A DNA stretch of 64,000 bases from CAVVAL01 sp963740215 (GTDB taxonomy: Bacteria > Actinomycetota > Actinomycetes > Mycobacteriales > Cryptosporangiaceae), in assembly GCA_963740215.1 (NCBI GenBank), contig CAVUDJ010000005.1, positions 1 through 64,000 of the forward strand, written 5' to 3'. This document shows positions 47,423-55,803 of this stretch, piece by piece (position 1 is the stretch's first letter; each line of letters starts with the position of its first letter). Below the pieces are notes generated by a model, which searched no databases, was not told the origin of the DNA, and was given only the letters and a program-made list of their open reading frames with translations. The position numbers and the translations under genes were made by a program.

Positions 47423-48610
47423 ATGCCCTACTACCGGCAGGTGGGCGAGATCCCGCCCAAGCGCCACACCCAGTTCCGCAAGCCCGACGGCAGCCTGTAC
47501 GCCGAGGAGCTCATGGGCGTCGAGGGCTTCTCGTCCGATTCGGCGCTGCTCTACCACCAGTACCTGCCTACCGCGATCGTGCACAGCGAGGTGTACGAGG
47601 CACCAGCGTGGACGCGTGCGCACAACCACCCGCTCAAGCCGCGCCACTTCCGCACCCACAAGCTCGACGCCGGCAGTGGCGACGCCATCACGGGCCGCCA
47701 GCACCTGCTTGCCAACAACGACTGCCGCATCTCGTACGCCGTCGCCGACCGGCCGTCGCCGCTGTACCGCAACGCGATCGGCGACGAGTGCGTCTACGTC
47801 GAGTCCGGCACGGCCCAGTTCGAGAGCGTGTTCGGCGCGTTCGACATCGACCGGGGCGACTACGTGGTGATCCCGACATCCACGACGTACCGCATCATCC
47901 CGACCAGCGCCGAACCACTGCGCACGCTCGTCGTCGAGGCCACCGGCCACATCGGACCGCCGAGGCGGTACCTCACGAAGAAGGGGCAGTTCGCCGAGCA
48001 CTCTCCGTACTGCGAGCGTGACCTTCGTGGACCCGCCGAGCCCATGCTGGAGGAGGGCCGCGACGTCGAGGTGCTCGTGCAGCACCGCGGACCGGTCAAC
48101 GGAACCGCCTGGACCAGATTCACCTACGCCCACCACCCGTTCGACGTCGTCGGGTGGGACGGGTGCCTCTATCCGTACGCGTTCAACGTCTCCGACTTCG
48201 AGCCGATCACCGGGCGTGTCCACCAGCCGCCGCCCGTGCACCAGACGTTCGAGGGGCCGAACTTCGTGATCTGCTCGTTCGTGCCGCGCAAGGTCGACTA
48301 CCACCCGCTCTCGATCCCGGTTCCGTACAACCACGCCAACGTCGACAGCGACGAGGTGCTGTTCTACTGCGGCGGCAACTACGAGGCGCGCAAGGGGTCC
48401 GGTATCGGCCAGGGTTCGATCTCGCTCCACCCGTCCGGCTTCACACATGGGCCCCAGCCAGGGTCGCCGGAGCGCGCGATCGGAGTCGACTTCTTCGACG
48501 AGCTGGCCGTGATGGTCGACACGTTCCGACCGCTGGAGCTGTGCGAGCCGGCGATCGCCTGCGAGGACACCGGATACGCATGGACGTGGGCCGGCCGCAC
48601 GCTCGGCTGA
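47423..48610 (+). CDS. hmgA: homogentisate 1,2-dioxygenase
   Basis: The product is 395 residues. The cupin-like body has RQVGEIPPKRHTQFRKPDGS, HNHPLKPRHFRTHKLD and YPYAFNVSDFEPITGRVHQP. Iron-ligand-region residues appear near the C-terminus as NHANVDSDEVLFYCGGNY and HPSGFTHGPQPG. The ATG at 47423 has GGAGGA; the frame is open further upstream but there encodes only the hairpin repeat. The enzyme opens the homogentisate ring to maleylacetoacetate, downstream of HppD. No maleylacetoacetate isomerase gene is in the window. Confidence 0.93.
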   Translation: MPYYRQVGEIPPKRHTQFRKPDGSLYAEELMGVEGFSSDSALLYHQYLPTAIVHSEVYEAPAWTRAHNHPLKPRHFRTHKLDAGSGDAITGRQHLLANNDCRISYAVADRPSPLYRNAIGDECVYVESGTAQFESVFGAFDIDRGDYVVIPTSTTYRIIPTSAEPLRTLVVEATGHIGPPRRYLTKKGQFAEHSPYCERDLRGPAEPMLEEGRDVEVLVQHRGPVNGTAWTRFTYAHHPFDVVGWDGCLYPYAFNVSDFEPITGRVHQPPPVHQTFEGPNFVICSFVPRKVDYHPLSIPVPYNHANVDSDEVLFYCGGNYEARKGSGIGQGSISLHPSGFTHGPQPGSPERAIGVDFFDELAVMVDTFRPLELCEPAIACEDTGYAWTWAGRTLG

Positions 48611-48643
48611 AGCTCGGCTGAACGCTCGGCGGACGTGACCTGC

Positions 48644-48702
48644 CGAGTTGTGGAGTTTCGCGGATGCCACCTGGCCCGCGACCGTCGAAACTCCACAACT
48701 CG
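48644..48702. terminator. 17-bp hairpin downstream of hmgA
   Basis: CGAGTTGTGGAGTTTCG and its exact complement CGAAACTCCACAACTCG flank a 25-nt GC-rich loop, 33 nt after the hmgA stop. The layout and the trailing CTCGCGG recall the family C hairpins, although the stem sequence differs. Confidence 0.6.
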
Positions 48703-48764
48703 CGGTAGCGGAATCTGAACGGAACCACCGCCCTGGCCGTCAACCTGGGTATGGGGTGCACGCG

Positions 48765-50090
48765 ATGAGCCGGTACGGCAGGCCTGGTGAGTATGAGGAC
48801 GACGATCGCGGGTACGCCCGACGCGACGAGTACGAGTCCTCCTACGACGCCACGTACGACGACGCCCCCGAACGCACGATGCCGGTGAGCCGTGGCCGCC
48901 TGGGCCTCGGTCGGCGCGTCGACACCGGCGAGTACCCCGTCCTCGGCTTGCCGGACGACCGGTACCGCGAACCGGAGCCGGAGTACGAGCCCGCATACGA
49001 CGCCGACCCAGCCTACGAGCCCCGGTCCGCGTACGAGCGCCCGTCGTCATACGATGCCCCGCCAGATTACGACGCTCCGCCGCAGTACAACTCCGATGCG
49101 GCCTACGAGCCCCTGCCGGAGTACGACGCTCCGCCGCAGTACGACGCCTACACGCCCCTGCGCGACCGTGCCGACGTCGCGCGGCCGTCGTTCCGCGAGA
49201 GGATGTCGATCCCGGAGCCTCGCTACCCCGAGCCGGAGCCGCAGTACCAGCCGACCACCTTCGTGCAGCCCCCCGTGGCCAGCCAGGCCGGGTACGACGA
49301 GCCGCGGCGGCCCCGGCGCGGCGCCCGGAGGGTGATCGCGGTCGCCGCCGCGCTGGCCGTGCTCGCCGGCGGTATCGCAGGCGGGATCGGCGGCTACTTC
49401 GTCATCAGCAACGGCAACATCGCCCCCGTGTCACTGCCGCAGTTCGACACCCCGCCCGTAGCCACCGGCGGCAACTCGTCACTGACGGCTGTCGCGGCCA
49501 ACGTGCTGCCGAGCGTGGTGTCGATCCAGGTCAACGGGCAGGGCGGTCGCGGCACCGGATCCGGGTTCGTCATCGACGGCCGCGGCCACATCCTCACCAA
49601 CAACCACGTCGTGGACGGCGCTTCCGAGGTGGTGCTCCAGTTCTCGAACGGGCGCCAGCTCACCGCGCAGGTGGTCGGCACCGACCCGGCCGCGGACATC
49701 GCGATCGTGCGCGCAGTGGGCGCCGGCGTCATCCGCCCGGTGCGGCTCGGCCGATCCGGGCAGCTGAAGGTCGGCGAGTCGGTGGTGGCCATCGGTTCGC
49801 CACTGGGGCTCTCCGGCACTGTCACGGCCGGCATCGTCAGCGCGGTCGACCGCCAGGCGAACCTCGGCAACAGCGGGCGGCCGCAGACGACGATCCAGAC
49901 CGACGCGTCGATCAACCCAGGCAACTCCGGCGGACCGCTGGTGAACTCCGCCGGCCAGGTCGTCGGGGTGAACACGGCGATCGCGACCACCGGCGCCGAC
50001 CGCAACACGGGCAGCATCGGTATCGGGTTCGCGATCCCCATCGACCGTGCCGCGCAAGTCGCCACCCGGCTCATCGGCTCGGCGGCGTGA
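48765..50090 (+). CDS. HtrA/DegP-like S1C serine protease, membrane-anchored
   Basis: The product is 441 residues. A 190-residue cytoplasmic Tyr/Pro/Asp-rich tail with YD and PPQY repeats is followed by one membrane helix (VIAVAAALAVLAGGIAGGI). A trypsin-like domain comes next: His in ILTNNHVVDGA, Asp in ADIAIV and Ser in NPGNSGGPLV. It ends after the protease domain with no PDZ, shorter than classic HtrA. The tail suggests interaction with the cell-envelope machinery; the protease faces outwards. Confidence 0.9.
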   Translation: MSRYGRPGEYEDDDRGYARRDEYESSYDATYDDAPERTMPVSRGRLGLGRRVDTGEYPVLGLPDDRYREPEPEYEPAYDADPAYEPRSAYERPSSYDAPPDYDAPPQYNSDAAYEPLPEYDAPPQYDAYTPLRDRADVARPSFRERMSIPEPRYPEPEPQYQPTTFVQPPVASQAGYDEPRRPRRGARRVIAVAAALAVLAGGIAGGIGGYFVISNGNIAPVSLPQFDTPPVATGGNSSLTAVAANVLPSVVSIQVNGQGGRGTGSGFVIDGRGHILTNNHVVDGASEVVLQFSNGRQLTAQVVGTDPAADIAIVRAVGAGVIRPVRLGRSGQLKVGESVVAIGSPLGLSGTVTAGIVSAVDRQANLGNSGRPQTTIQTDASINPGNSGGPLVNSAGQVVGVNTAIATTGADRNTGSIGIGFAIPIDRAAQVATRLIGSAA

Positions 50091-50115
50091 ACGTCCGATG
50101 CCGAGACCTCGCGGG

Positions 50116-50179
50116 CCAATGTCGGCATGCCGACGTTGGATGCCGCTGAGCGCGCTCAATGTCGGCATGCCGACGTTGG
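50116..50179. repeat. repeat family A (paired palindromes), copy 1
   Basis: Two 23-24-nt palindromes with core CGTCGGCATGCCGACG-like sequence lie at 50116-50139 and 50157-50179, separated by a 17-nt spacer. The element lies between the convergent stops of the protease and ispF. An inverted copy of the whole 64-bp element is at 57562-57625. Confidence 0.8.
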
Positions 50180-50190
50180 CCCAACTGACG

Positions 50191-50652
50191 TCAGGTGATC
50201 AGTGCGGTGGCCACGGCCGCGGCGCCTTCACCGCGCCCCGTGAAGCCCAGCCCGTCGGTCGTGGTGGCCGAGACCGTCACCGGGGCGCCGAGCGCCGCCG
50301 AGAGCACCTGCTCAGCCTCCGCGCGGCGCGGACCGATCTTTGGCGCGACGCCGATGATCTGGACGGCGACGTTGCCGATCTCGTAGCCGGCGGCACGCAC
50401 CAGCCGGGCCGTCTCGGCAAGCAACGCCACGCCGGAGGCGCCGGCCCACTCCGGACGGGACGTGCCGAAGTTGCTGCCGAGGTCGCCGAGTCCTGCCGCC
50501 GACAACAGAGCGTCACAGGCGGCATGAGCCGCGACGTCACCGTCGGAGTGGCCGGCAAGGCCCGGCGCGCCCTCCCAGCGGAGTCCGGCGATCCAGCACG
50601 GACGGTCGGTGTCGTAGGCGTGGACGTCCGTCCCGATGCCGACACGCGTCAC
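50191..50652 (-). CDS. ispF: 2-C-methyl-D-erythritol 2,4-cyclodiphosphate synthase
   Basis: The product is 153 residues. The metal ligands are in VGIGTDVHAY (Asp, His) and GLAGHSDGDVAAHAACDALL (His). The 30s loop LGDLGSNFG and the C-terminal TTDGLGFTGRGEG also match IspF. The start overlaps the ispD stop by 4 nt. It belongs to the MEP isoprenoid pathway. Usually cysS follows; here the next gene is a convergent protease. Confidence 0.95.
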   Translation of the reverse strand: MTRVGIGTDVHAYDTDRPCWIAGLRWEGAPGLAGHSDGDVAAHAACDALLSAAGLGDLGSNFGTSRPEWAGASGVALLAETARLVRAAGYEIGNVAVQIIGVAPKIGPRRAEAEQVLSAALGAPVTVSATTTDGLGFTGRGEGAAAVATALIT

Positions 50653-51371
50653 TGTGCGTCACCAGGTGCGGAGGCGAGCAGGGCCTCGGCCAGGACGAGA
50701 TCGAACGGCCGGGTGACCTTCAGCGCCTCGGCACGGCCCGGGACGGTGTGCACCGCGACCCCGATCCGTTCGGCGAGCGTGGCGTCGTCGGTGGCGTCGT
50801 CGCCGGCAGCCTTGTGCGCCGCGACGAGCGTGTCCCGGGCGAATCCCTGGGGCGTCTGCACCGCACGCAGCACGGACCGATCGACCGTGTCGACCACCGT
50901 GCCGGCGTCGTCGACCCGCTTGATCGTGTCGACCACCGGCAGCGCCGGGATCACGGCCTCGTGGCCGGCCCGGACCGCGGCCGCGACCTCGTCGACCAGC
51001 GCGGGTGGTGTGAGCGGGCGGGCGGCGTCGTGCACGAGGACGATCGGCAAGTCGACCGGGACCGCGGCCAGCGCGGCGGCCACCGACTCCTGGCGGCTCG
51101 AACCGCCCGCGACAATCGTCAGCGGGACCTCGCCGACGGTGGACCTCAACAGGTCACGCACGTCGTCGACGGCCAGCGGAGGCGCTGCGACCACGATCAA
51201 CGCGACACTGCGCGACTGCGCCAACCGGCGTACCGCGTGGACCAGGAGTGGCTCGCCGCCGAGTTCGGCCAGCGCCTTAGGTACGCCCACACCAAGGCGC
51301 TCGCCCCGGCCTGCTGCCGGGACGAGCACCGCGGTGTCTGGAGCGCCCGGCGGTGAGGCCGGGGTGTTCAT
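50649..51371 (-). CDS. ispD: 2-C-methyl-D-erythritol 4-phosphate cytidylyltransferase
   Basis: The product is 240 residues. The nucleotide-binding start is VLVPAAGRGERLGVGVPKAL. Further motifs are VLVHDAARPLTP, VVDTIKRVD and VQTPQGFARDTL. The ATG directly follows the carD stop, with no gap. It belongs to the MEP isoprenoid pathway. Confidence 0.95.
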   Translation of the reverse strand: MNTPASPPGAPDTAVLVPAAGRGERLGVGVPKALAELGGEPLLVHAVRRLAQSRSVALIVVAAPPLAVDDVRDLLRSTVGEVPLTIVAGGSSRQESVAAALAAVPVDLPIVLVHDAARPLTPPALVDEVAAAVRAGHEAVIPALPVVDTIKRVDDAGTVVDTVDRSVLRAVQTPQGFARDTLVAAHKAAGDDATDDATLAERIGVAVHTVPGRAEALKVTRPFDLVLAEALLASAPGDAQ

Positions 51372-51854
51372 CTAGGAGGCCAGAACCTTGTCAAGCAGCA
51401 GTTCGGCCTCGTCCTTGGAGGCGCCCTCGGCGAGAGCAAGCTCCCCCACGAGGATGTCGCGCGCCTTGGAGAGCATCCGCTTCTCCCCTGCCGAGAGCCC
51501 CCGCTCCCGGTCACGCCGCCAGAGGTCACGAACGACCTCAGCCACCTTGTTCACGTCGCCAGAAGCAAGCTTCTCCAGGTTGGCCTTGTACCGACGCGAC
51601 CAGTTGGTCGGCTCCTCGGTGTGGGGAGCGCGGAGAACCTGGAAGACCTTGTCCAGACCCTCCTCGCCCACCACCTCACGAACGCCCACGATCTCGGCGT
51701 TCTCGGCGGGGACTCGTACGGTTAGATCACCCTGAGCGACTTTCAGAACGAGGTACTGTTTCTCCTCACCTTTGATCACGCGAGTTTCGATGGCCTCGAT
51801 GAGGGCGGCCCCGTGGTGGGGGTAAACAACAGTCTCGCCGACAGTGAAAGTCAT
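51372..51854 (-). CDS. carD: CarD-family RNA polymerase-binding transcription factor
   Basis: The product is 160 residues. The N-terminal RNA-polymerase-interacting domain is MTFTVGETVVYPHHGAALIE, followed by the DNA-binding helical domain with WSRRYKANLEKLASGDVNKV and EVVRDLWRRDRERGLSAGEK. It stabilises open complexes at rRNA and other promoters. carD-ispD-ispF is a conserved actinobacterial operon. GAAAGGGG precedes the start. Confidence 0.95.
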   Translation of the reverse strand: MTFTVGETVVYPHHGAALIEAIETRVIKGEEKQYLVLKVAQGDLTVRVPAENAEIVGVREVVGEEGLDKVFQVLRAPHTEEPTNWSRRYKANLEKLASGDVNKVAEVVRDLWRRDRERGLSAGEKRMLSKARDILVGELALAEGASKDEAELLLDKVLAS

Positions 51855-52079
51855 GAGTCGGAAACCCCTTTCGCTGTGTCAAGGATAACACGGGTACAGC
51901 CAGTTACGGCAGTGGCGGTGTGGTCAAAACCGCAGGTCAAACGTGCTTTCAACCACCGTCTCAACTTGACAAGCGCCGGTCTGGCTGCTCCCGGCGGGCC
52001 CGCGCCCAGGCCAGAGCGGTATGGCGCGGCGCCCCTGGGTACGGGAGAGTGAGAGAGGACACTCCTCGGGAGGTGCCTC
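51855..52079. promoter_or_regulatory. divergent control region of carD
   Basis: Reading towards carD, it contains TTGACC/TTGACA-like boxes and a TTATCCT about 25 nt before the start. I cannot pair a -35 and a -10 at canonical spacing with confidence. The right part carries GGGAGGTG, the ribosome site of the gene at 52080. Confidence 0.3.
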
Positions 52080-52784
52080 ATGAGCGAGCATCGAGGCCCC
52101 GACGACGGTGGGTGCCGCCCAGGCGACGGTGACCTGCCGGAACTGCCCGCCGAGTTCGTCGTCCCGGACGATCCCCGCGAGCTGGCGGCGGAGGCCGAGG
52201 CGGTCCGCGCCGAACTCTGGATCGAGGAGCGGGCGCGTGCCCAGTCGCGCGTCAGCCTCTCCGGGCCGCTGATCGGCCTGGTCCTCATGCTGGTCGCCGC
52301 GATCGGCAGCCTCGTCATCGTCGTGCTGCCGTACACCCCCGACCGCCCCACCCCGGCCCCGCTCGCCACGCCCGGCGTCGCCGCCGGCCGGCTCGGCGGT
52401 CTACTCCCCGACGTGATGCTCAACGACGACCTGGGACGTCCGGTGGCCATCCGGGAGATCCGCCCCACGGTGATGCTTCTCATGCCGGACGGATGCCGGT
52501 GCGACGACGTGGCCACGGACCTCGTCAGGGTCAGCGGGGAGACCAGGCTGCCAGTGCAGCTGGTCGGGCCGGACCAGCCGCCGAACCGCCCGGCCGCCGC
52601 TCCACGCGACCGCGTATTCACACTCACCGACGCCACGGGCGCCGTGTCCAAGGCTGTCGGGCAGGGACCGGTCGCAGGGCCTGTCGCCGTCCTGGTCCGG
52701 GCCAACGGAGTGATCGCGGCCGTGGTGCCAGGAGTCCGCGATGCCAGCCAGCTCCGGCCCGAACTCGTCGGACTGGCGGTCTAA
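52080..52784 (+). CDS. membrane-anchored hypothetical protein with possible thioredoxin-like domain
   Basis: The product is 234 residues. An acidic N-terminal 80 residues are followed by one membrane helix (LIGLVLMLVAAIGSLVIVVL), a Pro/Ala linker and a C-terminal domain with LLPDVMLNDDLGRPVAIREI, LLMPDGCRCDDVATDL and VFTLTDATGAVSKAVG. The strand order and the C-x-C in DGCRC resemble a peroxiredoxin/thioredoxin fold, but the motif is not the classical CxxC. The function is unknown. Confidence 0.7.
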   Translation: MSEHRGPDDGGCRPGDGDLPELPAEFVVPDDPRELAAEAEAVRAELWIEERARAQSRVSLSGPLIGLVLMLVAAIGSLVIVVLPYTPDRPTPAPLATPGVAAGRLGGLLPDVMLNDDLGRPVAIREIRPTVMLLMPDGCRCDDVATDLVRVSGETRLPVQLVGPDQPPNRPAAAPRDRVFTLTDATGAVSKAVGQGPVAGPVAVLVRANGVIAAVVPGVRDASQLRPELVGLAV

Positions 52785-52842
52785 GAGCGTCCGCCAACAG
52801 CGCCGCCAGGCGGCGGCTGGGCCTGGCGCAGCTGGACGCTCT
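52784..52842. terminator. bidirectional terminator between convergent genes
   Basis: AGAGCGTCC (52784-52792) pairs with GGACGCTCT (52834-52842), and the interior holds a further GCCGCC/GGCGGC hairpin. It begins at the stop of the upstream gene and ends 5 nt before that of the PKS gene. Confidence 0.6.
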
Positions 52843-52846
52843 CTGT

Positions 52847-53882
52847 CTAGGTCACGCGCAGCAGCGTGGCGTAGAGGGTCAGGCCGGGGCCGAACGCGAG
52901 CGCAACGACGTGCGCACCGCTCGGCATCGGTCGCAGCGCGTCGAGCACCAGCAGGACGGTGGCCGACGAGCAGTTCCCATACTCGGCCAGCACGGCGCGT
53001 GACGCGTGCAGCGCCTCGTCCGGCAGCTCCAGTTGCTCGCCCACGACGTCGAGGATGCGCGGGCCGCCCGGGTGCACGGCCCAGCCGGCGACGTCGCCGA
53101 TCTCCAGGTCGTGCCGCGCGAGTAGGCCGGTGACCATCGCACGGACGTGCTCGGCCAGGACGTCCGGCACGCGCGGTGACAGCCCCATCCGGAAGCCGAG
53201 GTCGGTGACGTCCCACGTCATGTGGTCGGCGGTGGTGACGTCCGTCTGCGCGGCCACGTCCACCACCGTGAGCCCACCGGGCACGTCGCCCGGCCGCAGC
53301 ACGACGGCCGAGGCGGCGTCGCCGAACAGGGCGTGAACGACCAGCTGCTGCACGTCGTGGGCGGGCGGCTGCAGGTGCAGGCTCGTCAGCTCCAGGCAGA
53401 GCAGCACCGCCGGACGCCCGCGCGCCACGACGAAGTCGCTCGCCGCACCCAGCGCTGGAATCGCCGCGTAGCAGCCCATGTGGCCGACGAACAGCCGCTG
53501 GACGTCGGAGGCCATCCCGAGGTCGCGCGCGAGGCGGATGTCCAGGCCGGGCGTCGAGTAGCCGGTGCACGACGCAACCACGAACATGCCCACCTCGGAC
53601 GCCGTGACTCCTGCGGCGTCGAGTGCGGCGCGTCACCGCGTCCTTGCCGAGCGGCACCGCCTCGGTGACGTACCGCCGCATGCGCGCCTCGGTGGACCAC
53701 GACGACACGTCGTCGACCAGCGGGTTCGCCGCGCAGTGCCGGGTGGTGACGCCGGCAGAGGAGAAGATGCGCTTGGCGAGGAGGCTGCCGGCGAAGTGCT
53801 GGCGGAAGAAACCGTCCCAGATGACGTCCTGGCGGACGGTCTCGGGGAAGGCGTGGCCCGCTCCGACGATCGCGGCTACCAC
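52847..53882 (-). CDS. type III polyketide synthase (chalcone/alkylresorcinol synthase-like, frameshifted)
   Basis: The catalytic triad is visible: Cys in FVGHMGCYAAIPALG, His in WAVHPGGPRIL and Asn in YGNCSSATVLL. The N-terminus (MVAAIVGAGHAFPETVRQD) starts at the GTG at 53882 inside the end of the acyl-CoA dehydrogenase gene. One extra base near 53630 shifts the frame; ALDAAGV and then TASEVGMFVVASCTGYS restore it. Joined length is about 344 residues. Such enzymes extend acyl-CoA starters with malonyl-CoA to pyrones or alkylresorcinols. Confidence 0.85.
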
Positions 53883-55063
53883 CTGGGTACCGCCGCATCA
53901 CCTTCCGGATCCCCACCGAGCGCCGCGACGCCGAGCCAGTCCGCGCACACGTCGGAGGTGGCCGGCTGGAGCGAGCCGCAGCGGGCGTCCCGGAACAGCC
54001 GTTCCAGCGGGTGGCCGCGCCGGCTGGCCGACGTGCCGGCCGCCTCCAGCATCGAGGCCGCCACCTCCATGGCCGTCTCGCCCGCCAGCAGCTTCGCCCG
54101 CCAGACCCACCGGTTCGTCTCGGGATCACCGGGCGCGGTGTCGATGCGGCGCGCGGCCTCCAGCACCGCGAGCCTGGTGGCCGCGACCTGCGCGTCGGCC
54201 CGCCCGATCCGGGCGCGCACCGCGGGCAGGCTGTCGTCAGCTTCCGTGTCCGTGGCGTGCTGAGCGGCCGCGTCGACCGCCGCCTGGGCGACGCCCACGT
54301 AGACCGCCGCGTAGCTGGCGACAAGCCACTGCGGCATCACCTGGGCGAGCAGCAGCGTCAGCCCTTCGATGCCCCCCAGCAGCGCGTCCTCCGGGACGGT
54401 GACGTCAAGGTGCAGGTCCTGGCTGCCGGTTGCGCGCATGCCGAGGGAGTCCCAGGTCTGCTCGATCGTGACGCCCGGACCGGCCGGCACGAAGAAGTGG
54501 GACACCGCGTCACCGGACTTGGCCGCCACGAGGTACGCGTCGGCGAAGCCCGCGCCCGAGACGAACGCCTTCGAGCCCTTCAGGTGGTAGCCGTCGGCCG
54601 TGCGCTCGTACGAGGTGGTGAGCGCCGAGAGCCGCGAACCCGCTCCGCGCTCGCTCATCGCCACCGCGTACAGCGAGCCGGCGACGGCGCCGCGCAGGAC
54701 CTCGTCCCGGGCGGTGAAGTAGGTCTCGGGGACGCCGAGCGCGCGGGCGACGTCGTCCGGGGTCTGCGCGAGTGCGCCGGTGACCGAGGCGTGCATGTTG
54801 AAGACCAGCGCGGTCGCGCCGTTGCCCGCCGCGAGGGCCATCGCCACCTCGGCGTAGTCGGCGAACCCTGCGCCGGGACCGCCGAGCCGCTGCGGCGCCA
54901 TCAGGCCGAGCAGACCCGCCTCGCGCAGGTCGGCGAAGTCCGCCTCGGGGAAGACGCCGGCCCGGTCGTGCTCGGCGGCACGCTCGGCGAGGCGCGGCGC
55001 CACCGCACGGGCCGCGTCCAGCGCAGCAGAAGGATCCGTCAGCCGAGCCACGGTGCTCGTCAC
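53876..55063 (-). CDS. acyl-CoA dehydrogenase-family flavoprotein
   Basis: The product is 395 residues. It has LLGLMAPQRLGGPGAGFADY, the flavin region YAVAMSERGAGSRLSALTTS, GSKAFVSGAGFADAYLVAAK, WDSLGMRATGSQDLHLDVTV and a C-terminal helical domain. The usual catalytic Glu position is not obvious, so oxidase or hydroxylase roles are also possible. It lies between the methyltransferase and the type III PKS with 4- and 7-nt overlaps, so it probably modifies the PKS starter or product. Confidence 0.82.
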   Translation of the reverse strand: MTSTVARLTDPSAALDAARAVAPRLAERAAEHDRAGVFPEADFADLREAGLLGLMAPQRLGGPGAGFADYAEVAMALAAGNGATALVFNMHASVTGALAQTPDDVARALGVPETYFTARDEVLRGAVAGSLYAVAMSERGAGSRLSALTTSYERTADGYHLKGSKAFVSGAGFADAYLVAAKSGDAVSHFFVPAGPGVTIEQTWDSLGMRATGSQDLHLDVTVPEDALLGGIEGLTLLLAQVMPQWLVASYAAVYVGVAQAAVDAAAQHATDTEADDSLPAVRARIGRADAQVAATRLAVLEAARRIDTAPGDPETNRWVWRAKLLAGETAMEVAASMLEAAGTSASRRGHPLERLFRDARCGSLQPATSDVCADWLGVAALGGDPEGDAAVPRW

Positions 55064-55776
55064 CCGGCCTCCTTGATCCCGTACCCCTGGAAAAGCACAG
55101 CCGTGGAGCGGGTGGGCACCATCCGCACCTTGTCCGCCCGCCGCAACGCCCAGGCCACCATTCCCGCGAACGACGGGCGCAACCCTCTTAGCCGGAGTGG
55201 AACGCCGTGCCGCGCCGCCTCCGCGACCAACTGCTTCCTGTTGACGAACAGCGCCGGGTCGTGGATGCCCTTCGGTGCGCCACCGGGTACCCGTTCCCCG
55301 ATCGTCACCGTGACGAACGCGCCGATCCGCGTGTCGGCGATGGTGTCGATCACCAGCCGCCCGCCGGGCCGCAGGACGCGGCAGATCTCGGCGACGACGC
55401 CGGGCAGGTCGGTGACGTGCTCAAGGATCTCGCCAGCGCTCACCACGTCGGCGATCCCGTCGGCGAACGGGAGCGTGGCCACGTTGCCCCGTACCGGCGT
55501 GACGCCGTGCGCCGCGGCCTGGGGCAGGGCGGTACTGGACAGGTCGACCCCGATGTGCCGGTATCCCCGGTCGGCGACGTGCGGGGCGAGCAGGCCCGCA
55601 CCGCAGGCCACGTCGAGCAGGATCGCGCCGGGACGGGACGCGGGCGGGATCAGCCGCGCCCGGGCCTCTGCGATCCAGTGCAGCGCCTCGAACGCGCCGC
55701 CGGGACGCCACCACTCGGCAGCCAGGTCGTCGTACTGCGCCGGGTCGTTACGAGGACGAACCGCGGCGCTACCCAT
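55060..55776 (-). CDS. UbiG-like class I SAM-dependent methyltransferase
   Basis: The product is 238 residues. SAM motif I is ILLDVACGAGLLAPHVADRG, followed by HIGVDLSSTALPQAAAHGV, NVATLPFADGIADVVSAGEI and LRPGGRLVIDTIADT. It resembles 3-demethylubiquinol O-methyltransferases, suggesting O-methylation of a phenolic or quinone product. It is the first gene of the three-gene operon. A CAGGCT box 7 nt before the ATG indicates a leaderless transcript. Confidence 0.85.
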   Translation of the reverse strand: MGSAAVRPRNDPAQYDDLAAEWWRPGGAFEALHWIAEARARLIPPASRPGAILLDVACGAGLLAPHVADRGYRHIGVDLSSTALPQAAAHGVTPVRGNVATLPFADGIADVVSAGEILEHVTDLPGVVAEICRVLRPGGRLVIDTIADTRIGAFVTVTIGERVPGGAPKGIHDPALFVNRKQLVAEAARHGVPLRLRGLRPSFAGMVAWALRRADKVRMVPTRSTAVLFQGYGIKEAG

Positions 55777-55783
55777 GGCACCC

Positions 55784-55796
55784 AGCCTGACACACT
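55784..55796. promoter_or_regulatory. mirror-image divergent -10 elements
   Basis: CAGGCT on the minus strand (55784-55789) and CACACT on the plus strand (55791-55796) each lie exactly 7 nt from the start codon they serve, in a divergent gap of only 27 bp. Both transcripts would be leaderless and the polymerases would exclude each other. Confidence 0.5.
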
Positions 55797-55803
55797 GCGC
55801 CCC

